Shown here: positions 9,715 through 20,345 of the stretch, one piece after another
How positions within the stretch are numbered: the stretch's first letter is position 1
Layout: every line of letters starts with the position of its first letter
Source of the DNA: Collybia mongolica
Lineage: Eukaryota > Basidiomycota > Agaricomycetes > Agaricales > Clitocybaceae
Direction of reading: 5' to 3'
DNA: 64,000 nt
NCBI GenBank assembly: GCA_013420905.1
Contig: JAAXNY010000020.1
Coordinates: forward strand, 1 to 64,000
Notes under the pieces: model-generated
Database searches by the model: none
Seen by the model: only the letters and a program-made list of their open reading frames with translations
What the model was told of the DNA's origin: nothing
Translations under genes and position numbers: made by a program

Positions 9715-11096
9715 ATGACTAGCCCCCCCAACTATCAAGACATCGAGAACTTCAAGATGGTCCAAGCTCAGTGGCACACCTTTCAAGCTCGTTTATCGAT
9801 GGACACCCTTGTTGAACAAAGGGTCAGCGTCCGGAAGTTAGGCGAAACCGCGGTACACTTTTTACCAATTACACTTTTTAAAACGCCGTTTTTGTAACCA
9901 ACTTTTACAATTTACAGCTACTCCTGACTGAGTCCAAATTGGTTTTGACGGAGCGGTCCTGGCAGAATGTTATTTTTGGCGTCCGTAAGGCATTCCAGGG
10001 ACTACAACATGTATACCCCGAGTTACTTCAAGAGCCTGTTTACCGTAACATTGTGACTCTGACTGCCGCTATTCACCGTCACCGTGAAAAGGTCCGCACT
10101 GAGCACCTGTCTCAAACCGCGGTGCGTGCTTTTTACCTCATCTCGTACTGTACTGCTCTTTAACTATGGTTTTCTGGTACTAGGTCCCTGCTACTGGTGG
10201 TGAAGCGGATGGTACCACTATTCCAGGCGAGGTCATTGCTGGTGGTGAATATGACGGTGACATTGAAATGTCTGGTACTGACTCGGTATGTTTCTTTTTA
10301 GCTACCGCGCTGTCAGTGTGCGACATACTCAATGGCGTCTCTTCTTTACTCAAGAATATGGTCATTGATTCCGGCGCTATGGCTAGTGCTGCTGTCTCTG
10401 GATCAGTGACTAGTCGTCTCCTTAGTGAAGGACCAATCACCCGTAGCCGCAAGGAGAAGGAGAACATTAAGGTTCCCCGTGTCAAAAGGACTAAGGCTGA
10501 AAAGGCTGCCATCAAGGTACCCATTCTTGTTTTTGCTCTGTCTATTACTTTGTTTCTTATTCCTACAGGACGGTAAGCGTTCCGAGCCCAATCGCGGCAG
10601 CACTCTTTGTCCCAAAAAGCGTACGAGGCAGGACACCCCGGATGAAGATCCAAAGGCATCTGCTGAGGGTACGTTTTCTAATAATAGATGGTTCTAAATT
10701 TATACCGACTGTGCATCAGATACTCGTGTCTTTATTGACTTCCGTCCCTCCAAGGAGCACGATGTAGTCTTAGCGCGGGCGCGCTTGATTGCAGACGCGG
10801 GCGATCCCATGTCACACACCAAGCAAGCCCTCGGTAGGATGCTCTTAAACTACCGCGCTGAGTTGGAGGAGATCAGTCATACAGTGTCCTTCTTATTGAA
10901 GCGTCGTGATGCCACTATGGACAAGGTTACTCGCCTCAACGGTCTAATGAACGAGGCCGCTCTGGAGGGGGGCTCTGACAAGGCTGCCACTGCGAGCACT
11001 ACGGAAGTCCATGACCAGGATGACAATGATAAGGAGGAGGTAGCTCCGGCTGACGTGCCCTTGCCCGAGGTTGAAGACGACTTCATATCTGCTTGA
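9715..11096 (+). CDS. Antisense cargo gene 2 of retrotransposon copy B, 383 aa, unknown function
   Basis: Exons are 9715-9852, 9918-10121, 10184-10516, 10569-10668 and 10720-11096 (1152 bases joined, one stop). All exon lengths equal those of copy A. The N-terminal third, with segments such as NYQDIENFKMVQAQWHTFQ and VRKAFQGLQHVYPELLQ, is predicted-looking helix. The middle has a basic cluster of alternating Lys/Arg, and the C-terminal part has a leucine-rich helix (QALGRMLLNYRAELEEI) followed by an acidic tail. No known family is recognised. The start was chosen because it is the first ATG after the TATA box and the splice frame demands it. The gene converges with the integrase; the two stops are about 146 bases apart. 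Confidence 0.83.
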
Positions 11097-11242
11097 GGAC
11101 AGTCCAATTAACTTCCTCTTGAGTTATGGTGTCTCTCCCCACGCTCCTTTGTATTACTGTCTTTACTCGGCTTAACACTGTCCTTACTACTTAGCTTAGT
11201 TGCTTATACTGTCTTTACTGCTTCTGTTTCCATACTGATTTA

Positions 11243-12760
11243 TCACCTATGCAACTTCCGGTGTGCCATAGTAGTTTGTGGTAGCGCTGGCGCTATCCCC
11301 TCCTCAGTGTTCTCACTAGAGCTTGACTCTGAATCGGACTGATCCAATTGGACTCTGTCAAAAGTATAGTCACGCTCCTTGTAAACTTGCCTATTAGCGG
11401 GATCTTTCGATTCCACTAAAGCATTTAGTGTTTCGCTAGAGATGTCTATTAGGTCTTGCAGATTATCCGGCAGTTCAATTGTACTCCTAGCAAAATAGGG
11501 AATAACCCTAAACGCCCCCACCTTATGTTGCCACACCGATCCATCCATTTCGCAAACAATATAGGCTCCCCCGCGGTTTCGTCTCAGGACTATCATTGGT
11601 CCCAGGTACCGTGGCTTCAGCTTTTTATCAAGCGAACTTTCGACCTCGGTATTTCTAACTAGTACTAAACTTCCTGGTTTGAAATCATAGTCTCTGATGG
11701 TTGCGCTGTGATCCTTCTCATACTGTAATAGTCTCCTTCGTTTTTCTATATTGATACGTTTCCTCATATCGGCCACATGCTGGACATGCTTAGCTAGAGC
11801 CTGCGCTCTAAACCCAATGAGTTCCTCTGTAGTCAATATTTTTCCTGGTAACTTTACTAACCAAGTGGCTTCAATAATATCTAACGGTAAGGTTGGGTGC
11901 GCGCCCGTAATCATAAAATAGGGGGAGCAACCTGTCCCTTTCCATATAGTAATTCTGTCAGCCCACATTACATGGTGGAAGAAGTAGTACCACTTCTTTA
12001 CATCACCACCTGTAGCTTTGAAGACAGCTTGACGCACATCCCAATGTGCGCGCTCGGCGATCCCATTTCCTTTGGAATTGTATGGTGATATACTTATTCC
12101 TGTAATACCATACTTGGATTCCAGCCATGCTTTGGCTGCGACAAAGGCAGGACCATTATCCGTTACAATTTCCGTTAGGGAACCCCATCTACAAATTACT
12201 TCTTCGAACAGCCACCTTCCCAAGGTCTTGCCATCCTCAGATTTGAGGGGCGCGCCTTCCATCCACGAAGACAGTGCACATCTTCCTTGGACAATGTATT
12301 TATAACCATTAGACGATGGGCTCATATACATGGTGTCCGCATGCAATACTTGGAATATAGACGGCGTGTGGGTTATGACAGGAGGGATTCTCAACAAAGT
12401 TAAGAGCCTTGTCTGACAGATGTGACATGACTTCACATACCATGATACATCGTGTTCCATTTCTGGCCACCAAAATCTTTTATCTATTAAGGATTTTGTT
12501 GCATAGAAACCCCTATGTCCAACAGAATCGTGAGACGCCCTCATCATATATGTCCGGTGATTTTTATCAACAACAAGCTGGTGCGCGCTATCGATATTTT
12601 TCCTATACATCCTGCCTTCTGGATCCAAAAAGAAATTAGACGCCTGCCTTGCAAACTTTAGGTAGGCGCGATCCGTCATTCCTTTTGGTCTCTTTTGTGG
12701 TCTTTTTAACCATTCTTTTATTAAAGGTAGGTTTTTATCCTGTTCCTGCGCCGTAGGTGT
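11243..12760 (-). CDS. Integrase domain of pol, copy B
   Basis: This is the C-terminal third of pol, in the same frame as RT-RNase H but separated from it by a single TGA at 12761-12763. An N-terminal zinc-binding HHCC motif is visible (HDSVGH and, about 30 residues on, CHIC). The catalytic triad is present: Asp in VLHADTMYM, Asp in IVTDNGPAF and Glu in [11 protein letters not shown], the D-D-35-E pattern of retroviral-type integrases. A C-terminal domain with the usual PGSLVLV-like turn follows, then an acidic, serine-rich tail. The enzyme would insert element cDNA into the nuclear genome. The first ATG in the open frame is at 12679, but the domain clearly begins upstream, so the TGA is probably a mutation (CGA to TGA). 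Confidence 0.88.
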   Translation of the reverse strand, partial: TPTAQEQDKNLPLIKEWLKRPQKRPKGMTDRAYLKFARQASNFFLDPEGRMYRKNIDSAHQLVVDKNHRTYMMRASHDSVGHRGFYATKSLIDKRFWWPEMEHDVSWYVKSCHICQTRLLTLLRIPPVITHTPSIFQVLHADTMYMSPSSNGYKYIVQGRCALSSWMEGAPLKSEDGKTLGRWLFEEVICRWGSLTEIVTDNGPAFVAAKAWLESKYGITGISISPYNSKGNGIAERAHWDVRQAVFKATGGDVKKWYYFFHHVMWADRITIWKGTGCSPYFMITGAHPTLPLDIIEATWLVKLPGKILTTEELIGFRAQALAKHVQHVADMRKRINIEKRRRLLQYEKDHSATIRDYDFKPGSLVLVRNTEVESSLDKKLKPRYLGPMIVLRRNRGGAYIVCEMDGSVWQHKVGAFRVIPYFARSTIELPDNLQDLIDISSETLNALVESKDPANRQVYKERDYTFDRVQLDQSDSESSSSENTEEGIAPALPQTTMAHRKLHR

Positions 12761-15289
12761 TCATTTAGACTCGTCATATACTTCCCTTACATTAGGGTCA
12801 TATTTAAACTTTTCATCGGGTATGACAGTAGTATTTACAAGTTGCTTTAGATAAGCTTCTCTTTGAATACCGAACCGTCCTAAACCTAAGTGCTGTTTTA
12901 CTTCTCCAATAAATGCTGCTTCACCAGCCCAGGCATTGTTTACTTCAACTTCAAAATCAGAGATTTCCTTCGCAAGTTGGAATAAATATCCGCCGCGCGT
13001 GTCGATCTCCTCTTTAAAATCTGACAGCTCCAAAGGGTCATCTAACCCTTCCGTTGGGTTGATAAACTTTAAAGGACCTGAGGGTTCGTTGTAACCGTCG
13101 TCTGGGTCCGGGTAGACAGGATCCCCTAGCCGCGCGTCTCGTCTTGACAGACCATCTGGGCCAAAGCCTTTACCAGCTTTATGAACCAGAGTAAAGTGGA
13201 ACATAAGTATCCTATCAATCCACCTATTTACCGTTGCATTAGGTCCTAGACTTGGGTTTGATAACATCCCCTTAATGTACTTTGCATCCGTTTCCACTAC
13301 CAAATTTCGTACTCCAATAAACCAATAATAACATGCCATTAGAACTCTCATCAATCCGAATAGCTCTCGTTTGGGTTGTGAGAAGCGCGCTTCGCGCTCA
13401 TTCAGAGTTATCGAGTCAAATCTAGCATAGTGCTTTCTTCCAGGTATATCAGGGTCTTCCTGGTAGATATAGTAGCCTACGGCTTTCCATGACGTATCTA
13501 CTGACAGTACTACTGGCGTATTCCAGGTGTAATTAATTGGACGGAGCGCGGGGCTATTTTTAAGTGCGTCTAATAATAGCTGCTGCGCTTCTTCTTGCTC
13601 AGGCCCCCATATCCAAGGTTCACTACTCCTAGTTAACTTTTGAATTGGTTGACCTATACGGGCGAAGTCTTTAATGAAATTCCTGCATACACCAATAGTT
13701 CCCATGTAAGCGCGTACTTCACTGACATCTTTGCATGGTCCCCATCTTTCAACTACACCGATTCTATCTGTAGTAGGTTTTCGTCCTTCATAGGTACATC
13801 TATGTCCTACCACTAGAATTTCACTTGCGCATAACATAGACTTATATCCTGAAAACATTCCTCCAGAATACTTCATTCTCTGTACGACGCGATTTACATT
13901 TTGCATATGTTCCCAGAAGAAGCGCCTAACACCTGGAGCACCAGGTAGCTCTTCTTCTGTTCCGTCCGGCAGTTCGTAGCGCGTTGCTGGACCGCGCACG
14001 GGTACATCATCAATGTAGGGTATTGTGACATGTGGTACCTCATCCTGTAGGATGTATGTGACATCATCATGAAATATTGGAACTGAATTCGTCCATCCCA
14101 TAGGAAGTGTTACTAGTCTCAGCACGCCAAACGGTGTTTGGAACGTGGTTAGATCGCGCGAGGTTTCTGCTAAAGGCCTCTCATTGTATCCTACATATAG
14201 ATCCATCATTCCGCCACAAGCGCGCCCTGCGAAGTGTTCTGCTAGTTCTTCGGTAGCGGGTGGTAAGCCCGAGTGCGCTATTGTGACTGCATTCAGCGGT
14301 TCTAGACTATGTACAATTCTAAGCTTCTTTCCTGGGCCTTTCTTTAATACGGTAAACCATCTAGACCTATATGATGAATTGGATCTCTCATAGACTCCTG
14401 CATCAATTTTAGTTTTGATGATTTTACAAACATCTTCATAGATCCTTGGTGGGATTCTAATGTTCCTTTCTGTCCACGGCGTATGTGGGACTACTGGTAT
14501 CTCGACGGGAGGAAAATATTCCTTCTTAAAGCTACCGCGCTCACTATCATTCCAGGCAAAACCATCATTATGTTTGCACATAAAGTCGTGGATTATATCC
14601 ATCTCTTTAGGTTTTAAGAAGCTCTCTTCTTCGTGTACCCTTTGGAATTCCGCACGCCTTTCCTCAGTATACCTTCCAGTTGGTTTAAACGGAGGTGGGT
14701 TAGGCGTTAGAATGGGTAGGGCCGCTAAAGGGTCACCCTTTATATCTCTGATAATTCTAAATTTATCAGGCAGGTCCGCCAGTGTTGGTTTTGTTTTCAA
14801 ATGTACTGGTTTATACTTCTTTCCTACTAGCTGATCCATGGGCTCAATATTACACTTTTCACTTGTTGCAGTTCCAAGACCGCGCTCGTTGGTGCCAATT
14901 TGCCACTGCTTTAATTTACTTAAAGCTTTATCGGTCATGGGCTGTTTTTGAGCGTATGTCATAGGTCTAGTGGGTGTACTTGCTGGGTCGCTGCTGTTCT
15001 GCTCGTAGTTTATCACTGGTCCATTGCGCTCATCTACGGAAGCCAAGTACGTGGCTAGTAATTCGCGTTCAGGTACTGTACTATTCATGTTCACATCACT
15101 TCTAGACAAAAAGACATCTCTAAGTTCTTTGTGACCAAAATTCCGTTTATCAGTAGGGTGTCTATAACCCGTTATAATAAAATTTCCGTTCTCATCTTCA
15201 GCAATTTCTACAGCTAGCTCTCCTTGATCACTTTGGATTAATTCATCGAAGGCCGAAAATCCTGCTCCGGTTGTCTTTTCAACAGCTTA
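12761..15289 (-). CDS. Reverse transcriptase and RNase H of pol, copy B
   Basis: The frame is open from 15286 to a TGA at 12761. RT core motifs are present, including the catalytic YIDD box (PYIDDVPV), preceded by GMMDLYVGYNERPLAE-like and LPMGWTNS motifs typical of Ty3/Gypsy. RNase H follows, with its acidic residues in LSVDTSWKAVGYYI, QPKRELFGL and VVETDAKYI and the closing GPDGLSRRDA segment. It copies element RNA into DNA and removes the RNA strand. Upstream the same frame is interrupted by TAA at 15287-15289, and before that it would start at an ATG overlapping the protease stop. The ends are therefore set by stops, and this copy is probably defective. Confidence 0.88.
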
Positions 15290-15327
15290 GGCGGTGATCC
15301 CTTTGCATGGGTAGGGATAGTACACCT

Positions 15328-16443
15328 TCATCCCGTGTTAGGGTCCGTGATAGTGACTACTTGTCCCCCGTCCCGAGCATTTTTGATCTGACTTTCCGTG
15401 AGTGTATCAAATGGTCTCCCGAGCAATACTTTGTATGCGGGTGAATTTATGATATGTACTTGGAGGTAGATGGCCATGTCATTAAACAAGAAAGGAACAT
15501 TGCGCGCTAATCCCGCTGTTCTCTCAACTTGTTTATTAGCACTCTGCATGTGTATGACAACGTCCGGATCCCATGAAATATCTAAGTCTAAAGCCGTTTG
15601 TTTAGCCATTGATACTATTTGGGATCCCCCATCTAATAAAGATTCCTCCGTTCCTGCCCCATTTATTACTGGATATACTGCGCGCAAAGAGGCCGATTCT
15701 TTTGCTACATACAACTGTTTGGGCTCTTCCCCAGCTGGTAAAGATTCTAAATACTGTAGGACTGGGTCTCTGCATATTATAGATCCCTTAGGTATTCCGC
15801 CGCGGTCATACTCCGAGATGAAGAAAGACTGGAATGGGATTGACTCTACTGGTAGCGCGTCATGCCGTAAGTAGTTATCATCAAGTTCCCAGTCCCCTCC
15901 AAAGGGTAAGATGTCTTCCTCATCTATTCCGTTTATTTGCAAGTTAGCGTCCCTTTGGGTGAGGGACTTACGTCTGGCAGTTACAATATTCTTTATCCCA
16001 TCTCTAATGGTTTTTGACGAGCCCATTAACTCTCCCGTGGTCAATGTGATAGGGTTGTCTAACACTTTAGCAATTATATCGCCACCTTTTAATTTTACTT
16101 CTATCGGGGACTTAGTTTCATAAGTCGGACCGCGCTTAGTGTTAAAATCAGGTAGCGGATCAACTGGTTCAGGGTTGCGTTCCGTTCTCCGGGGTATGTA
16201 GGGTACCACGGGCACATCGATGTAGGGTAATTCTTTTCGTACTGGAGACTTTACTGATGGTTCAACAAATTTTACTTTCTTTTTCCTAGGAGACGGCGCT
16301 ACCAACTCCTCTTCGCTACTATCCCGACTACTCTCCGAATCGTTACTTTCTTGACAACTATTTCTGTTTTTATTTCGGTCCTCTGGCTGTCTCTTGGAAC
16401 GCGACCTAGTCGTAGGTCTAGCGTGTTCCTTAGCCTCCTTCAT
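15328..16443 (-). CDS. Retropepsin-like protease ORF, copy B
   Basis: 371 codons. The N-terminal third is a basic then acidic, low-complexity linker, probably the end of Gag or a spacer. The protease domain lies near residues 260-350, with the active-site segment LLDGGSQIVSM (Asp-Gly-Gly-Ser in place of the usual D-T/S-G-S) and the closing VLLGRPFDTL motif of Ty3/Gypsy proteases. It would cleave the Gag-Pol products. It sits in the -1 frame relative to gag, starting eight bases downstream of the gag stop. Its TGA overlaps an ATG of the RT frame (ATGA), again a -1 step. Confidence 0.8.
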   Translation of the reverse strand: MKEAKEHARPTTRSRSKRQPEDRNKNRNSCQESNDSESSRDSSEEELVAPSPRKKKVKFVEPSVKSPVRKELPYIDVPVVPYIPRRTERNPEPVDPLPDFNTKRGPTYETKSPIEVKLKGGDIIAKVLDNPITLTTGELMGSSKTIRDGIKNIVTARRKSLTQRDANLQINGIDEEDILPFGGDWELDDNYLRHDALPVESIPFQSFFISEYDRGGIPKGSIICRDPVLQYLESLPAGEEPKQLYVAKESASLRAVYPVINGAGTEESLLDGGSQIVSMAKQTALDLDISWDPDVVIHMQSANKQVERTAGLARNVPFLFNDMAIYLQVHIINSPAYKVLLGRPFDTLTESQIKNARDGGQVVTITDPNTG

Positions 16444-16448
16444 CGGAC

Positions 16449-18308
16449 CTAATTGAAACCCGACTCTTTAACCTTGTTTTGGTTATTGAGTTCTGCTACC
16501 TGCCCTAATAAAGTACTCATTTGTGCTTGTAAGGCTACTATGTCAGGGTTCGGCGCGCTCTTTGCCGTAGGATTATAGTTATTATTTATATATTCCTGTT
16601 TCTGCATCTGAGGCGCTACTGGCAGCGCGGTTTGCGCGCTCTGTTGTCCTAACATTTGTTGCGCTTGAAATTGTGCCATTTGTGCCATTATGGCTTTCAA
16701 GGTTCCAATGTCGTTACTGTTGTCTACTGCATTATGTGACTGCATAACGGACAATACTCCTGGAGCGGGTCCTTCTGTGACATCTCCGTAATAAAGGGCC
16801 GCTACCTTCTTTGAATGGAAGTGTTCCACTTTATCTTTCAATGATACCGTTTCTGGTTCTCTTGGAATATATGATCCGTCTGGTAAGCATACTCCTCCAT
16901 TTGCATTGGTTTTTATTTTCCCTTCCTCAAAATGTTTCTGTTTCTCGGGACAGGCCATTATGAAGTGTCCGGGTGTAAAACAGTAGTGACATTTATACGC
17001 ATTTGGTCTTTGCGGTTGTCCTTCTTTAGGCTTTCCGTACTGATTCTGATACTGATGCTGCTGGGGTGCGCTATTCGTGGCATGGTTCTGAACAGTTGCT
17101 TGTTGAAGCGCTTTCATTACATCCTCGAATCCACTCCTCGTATTCTTCTCATTTACTTGGAGATGGTCTAACAAATTAACTATTTGTTGTTTTATTTCAT
17201 CCATCTCTACTTTGATTTTGGGCGCTGCTGTTGCTGTTACGGACGTTATAAACGATCTATTTGTGTCTGGAATATTCATGTTGGCTACACCTTCAGAAAT
17301 GCTGATTGCAGTTGCTATAACTTCCTCCAGATTGTACTGATCCCCTTTTCGTCGCGCGAGCGCGGCGGCTTCGGCAATAGTATTAGGATCTGCTCGGTTG
17401 TTTGTAGCAACGGCTTGTCCTGCCTGTGTAGCATTAGACTGATTATTCCCTAGCAGGGTTAGCCTTCCTTGTACTTGGGATCTGAAGACTTCGTCTAGAC
17501 ATCCCAAGAACTTGGTAACTAATTCTCGGTTAGAGATAATAGGTGGCCTAACTCCCAAGAGTTTAATAGATTCTGCTTTGAATTCACGCTTCAGCTTTTT
17601 CAGCACGGCCTCATCGGTTACTCCAATACGTGGGTTGGTGCGACACACTGCTTCTAACTTGGCTACTGATCCTTCTACTTGATCAAGTGCTTCCGGATAA
17701 CTAGAGATCAACTCTGTCTTGAAATCCGTCCAAGTGCCTGTCTTATAGTGGTCTAATGCCCTCCACTCATTCTCTGATTGTAGGTCTGCGTATTTTCCTA
17801 ACATTAACTTCTTTTCTTCATCATTTGTAATGTTACACTCCTTCCATAGGACCTCCATTCACTCCAGAAACCGGATTAAACCCGTGGGCTCTTTTCCTTT
17901 GAATACTGGTGCATCACGGACGCCTGGTTGGGGCATATATTTACGAGGGGGTTCAGTCATGATTACTGAACGGTTCTGAGTAGCTAACGAGTTCGGGTTT
18001 GCTACTGGGTTTACTACGGACGATCTTCCGCGCGCTACTGGTTTACTAGTAGTCGATATGTTTCCTAAGGGCTCTGGAGTTCTAAATACTTGCCTTGGTC
18101 CTGAAGATCCAAAGGCTGGTTGTGAAGATCCTCGTGTGCGCGCTCGCCTAGGAGGTGGTAACGACTCTGTTACTCCAGCGTTTTGCGAATTTTTAGTCTG
18201 CCGCGTTTTTGTAGCTACTTGTCTTGCAAGTGGCTGATTAGTTAGTCTGTTTGACGAGCTGGCTTGTGGGCGTGGCTCTTGAGACAGATTGACTAAACTT
18301 TCTCCGCT
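16449..18308 (-). pseudogene. Gag, copy B, interrupted by an in-frame TGA
   Basis: The capsid/nucleocapsid protein. The distal part (17858-16449, 469 codons) contains a retroviral-type capsid region and a CCHC zinc knuckle (CHYCFTPGHFIMAC, C-x2-C-x4-H-x4-C) near residue 295, followed by a Gln-rich tail. The same frame continues upstream of its first ATG through a TGA at 17859-17861 to a TAG at 18309-18311. The upstream part reads as protein-like sequence, including an ATG at about 17959 and a segment ending TGLIRFLE directly before the stop, which joins smoothly to MEVLWKE. The stop is most simply TGG changed to TGA. No function can be expected from this copy unless the stop is suppressed. 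Confidence 0.8.
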
Positions 18309-18396
18309 CTACTTCAATTTGTAGACGACGTTACTCGTCTTGGTATAATAATTTTCAAAGAAAGACGCTCTCTTTAGACTATTCAAAAACTCTGAA

Positions 18397-18414
18397 CCCT
18401 CGCGGTGGGCTCCA
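18397..18414 (-). other. Primer-binding site of copy B
   Basis: Two bases inside the 5' LTR end the minus strand reads TGGAGCCCACCGCGAGGG. A TGG start (pairing with tRNA 3' CCA) two bases from the LTR is the normal position of a primer-binding site. I could not assign the priming tRNA. Confidence 0.55.
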
Positions 18415-18416
18415 GA

Positions 18417-19634
18417 TGAAAGGGGGCTCCTGGGCTATAAGTGCGCTGATGCTATGTAATGTAATCCTTCACACACACACACACCAAACCTAACAATCAA
18501 CACACGAACAGTAGGAATCGCCTGTTTTGAGTTCGGGTTCAAGTGCTTAGAAGCACTAAGCTTTGAATAGTACTAGCCAAAGCCCTTTCCAATGATCTCT
18601 CAATGGGTTCGATTTAGACAAAAGCTTCAACACAGGTTCAAAAACCTGCTAGGTATATTTATAAAATCTCTCGATCCAATAGACTGAGTACCAAGTGTAC
18701 GTTCAATTATTAGCGATCCCAAGCGGATCTATAAGTCCAAGCGACTTATCAAACAATACAGTGCCAAGTGCACTTAGGCCAAGTGCCTAGTAATTCCAAC
18801 GGACAATACGGTACTAAGTTCCAAGTGAACTAAGTTTCTTTAATTCTGTGGTTCTCCAATCAATTCCAATCAAGACACGTTGAAGCAATCTGATCCTTAA
18901 TTCGGACACGCAATAGTGTTTTAACAAATGTGATTTGTATACTCTATAGTCGCGCGAAGTGGGGGCAAGATTCCTTGCCTTAGCGCTACTTATCTACAGT
19001 CTATTTATAGTGTACAAACTAAATATCATATGGAATTGTAAATTTTACACGGAACCGCGCTCCCGCGCGCCAAGGATCTGTATTCAATGCTGATGCGTCC
19101 TCTACAACTTGGCGCGCGCGCCATGCGTGCCAATTATGCCGTTTACTGGTTACTTATCAAATATTGAAAGAGCTGGCTAAACTCTTATCAAGTCGCGACC
19201 GCGCGCTCCGTTATTTAAAACAGCGCGGCACTGTCATTTACTCCTCCTGATTGTCCCGGTTGCTATTCACGGGGTCCCGCCGCTTCTGGTAGTTAACACC
19301 AAGTACCCCTGACTAGGATCAGGTTGTGCAAGTCCCGAATTTATAATTACTTCTCCTATTAATGATGATCCCCGGACTAATGATATCATACTACAACGGT
19401 TACGTATGAACTAAGACACCGAGGTTGTAACCGGGCATGGTGAATAGGACTAATAATAGACCGTACTCATAGTCCTCTGTACTGATAGTGTATTATCCAT
19501 TAGACTAGTTCACTCTGATTAGCTGTCTTGGAGCTCGACTCTAATCCTTTATTACCGTTTACTTGGTTATTAGAAATGATACTAATAGCCTTACTTGTCG
19601 ACTTTACAAGTGCAAACAATTTCGGGCCCTATCA
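18417..19634 (-). repeat. 5' LTR of retrotransposon copy B
   Basis: 1218 bases, TGATAGGG at the outer end and CCCTTTCA at the inner end on the minus strand. It matches the solo LTR at 5034-6249 in reverse over its full length with scattered substitutions. It contains the TATA-like box and a TG microsatellite near 18470-18484. It is CpG-rich, unlike the older LTR beyond it. The outer flank is a tRNA-like sequence. Confidence 0.88.
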
Positions 19635-19728
19635 GCGGGAATCGAACCCTCAACCCTTAGGATGTTGCACAGCCACCCTGATGGGAGCACAACTTTTTGC
19701 AGTAGTAACCGCTACTCCATTGTGCCCC
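19635..19728 (-). other. tRNA-like segment (tRNA pseudogene or SINE head) abutting the 5' LTR
   Basis: On the minus strand the segment begins GGGGCACAATGGAGTAGCGG and ends with a T-arm/B-box, GAGGGTTCGATTCCCGC. The B-box GGTTCGATTCC is a perfect Pol III consensus, and TAGCGGTTA resembles an A-box. The acceptor strand expected after the T-arm is missing because the LTR of copy B starts there. It is too long for a plain tRNA, so it is either intron-containing, a pseudogene or the head of a tRNA-derived SINE. Ty3-like elements are known to insert near tRNA genes, which fits the position. Confidence 0.45.
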
Positions 19729-20345
19729 TTGTACACTATAAATAGACTGTAGATAAGTAGTGCAAAGGAAGGAATCTTGCCCCCACTTTGCGCTACTATA
19801 GGATATACAAATTATATTTGTTAAAACACTATTGTGTGCATGAATTAAGGATCAGATTGCTTCAATTGTCTTGATTAGAATTGTCTCAAAGCATTTGGCT
19901 AAAGAGATCACAGAATTGAAGAGTTCAGTTCATTTGGAACTTAGTACTCACATTGTCTGTTGGAATTACTAGGCACTTGGCCTTTAGTGCACTTGGCACT
20001 GTTGTTTTAATAAGTCACTTGGACTTGTAGATCCACTTGGGATCATTAATAATTGAACATACTGTACACTTGGTACTCAGTCTATTGGATCAAAAGATAT
20101 TATAAAAATATACCTAAAAAGCCTTAAGCTTGTGTTAGGGCTTTGTCCAAATCAAACCCATTGAGAGATCAGTGAAAAAAGCCTTGACTAGTAATATTAA
20201 AACTTAGTGCTTTCAAGCACTCAAACCCAAACTCAAACAGGCAATTCCTACCATTTGTGTGTTGATTATTAGATTTGGTGTGAGTGTGTGTAAGAGATTA
20301 CATTACATAGCATCAGCACACTTATAGCCCAGGAGCCCCCTTTCA
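19729..20345 (+). repeat. Old, CpG-stripped partial LTR of the same family
   Basis: It matches the solo LTR from about 5651 to its end, finishing AGCCCCCTTTCA, but with many changes. Most differences turn CpG into TpG or CpA (for example GCGTGCCCG becomes GTGTGCATG). The first 600 or so bases of the LTR are replaced by the tRNA-like segment. This is an older insertion that has been methylated and deaminated. Confidence 0.8.

Larger units (their letters stand above)
6250..19634 (-). mobile_element. Ty3/Gypsy LTR retrotransposon copy B with two antisense cargo genes
   Basis: Element order on the minus strand is 5' LTR (19634-18417), PBS, gag, protease, RT-RNase H, integrase, then cargo genes 2 and 1 transcribed in the opposite direction, a polypurine tract and a truncated 3' LTR. 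RT before integrase places it in Ty3/Gypsy (Metaviridae). Counting from 19634 to 6254 it is about 13.4 kb, long for the group, and the extra length is the 4 kb cargo block plus the 1.2 kb LTRs. Gag and pol carry in-frame stops, so this copy is not autonomous as read. The 3' LTR was truncated and later received a solo LTR. The 5' LTR lies against a tRNA-like sequence. Confidence 0.85.

Noticed and set aside
10180..10659. Long minus-strand open frame inside cargo gene 2
   Set aside because: It overlaps well supported exons with splice sites conserved in two copies; the reverse frame is a by-product of codon use.
17859..17861. Programmed read-through of the gag TGA
   Set aside because: Other TGA and TAA stops of the same kind occur in this copy and in unrelated decayed transposons, so mutation is simpler. 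Intact copies would decide.
5399..19276. The inverted LTRs as the two ends of one element
   Set aside because: LTRs of one element must be direct repeats. The plus-oriented one has its own target duplication and belongs to a separate solo insertion.
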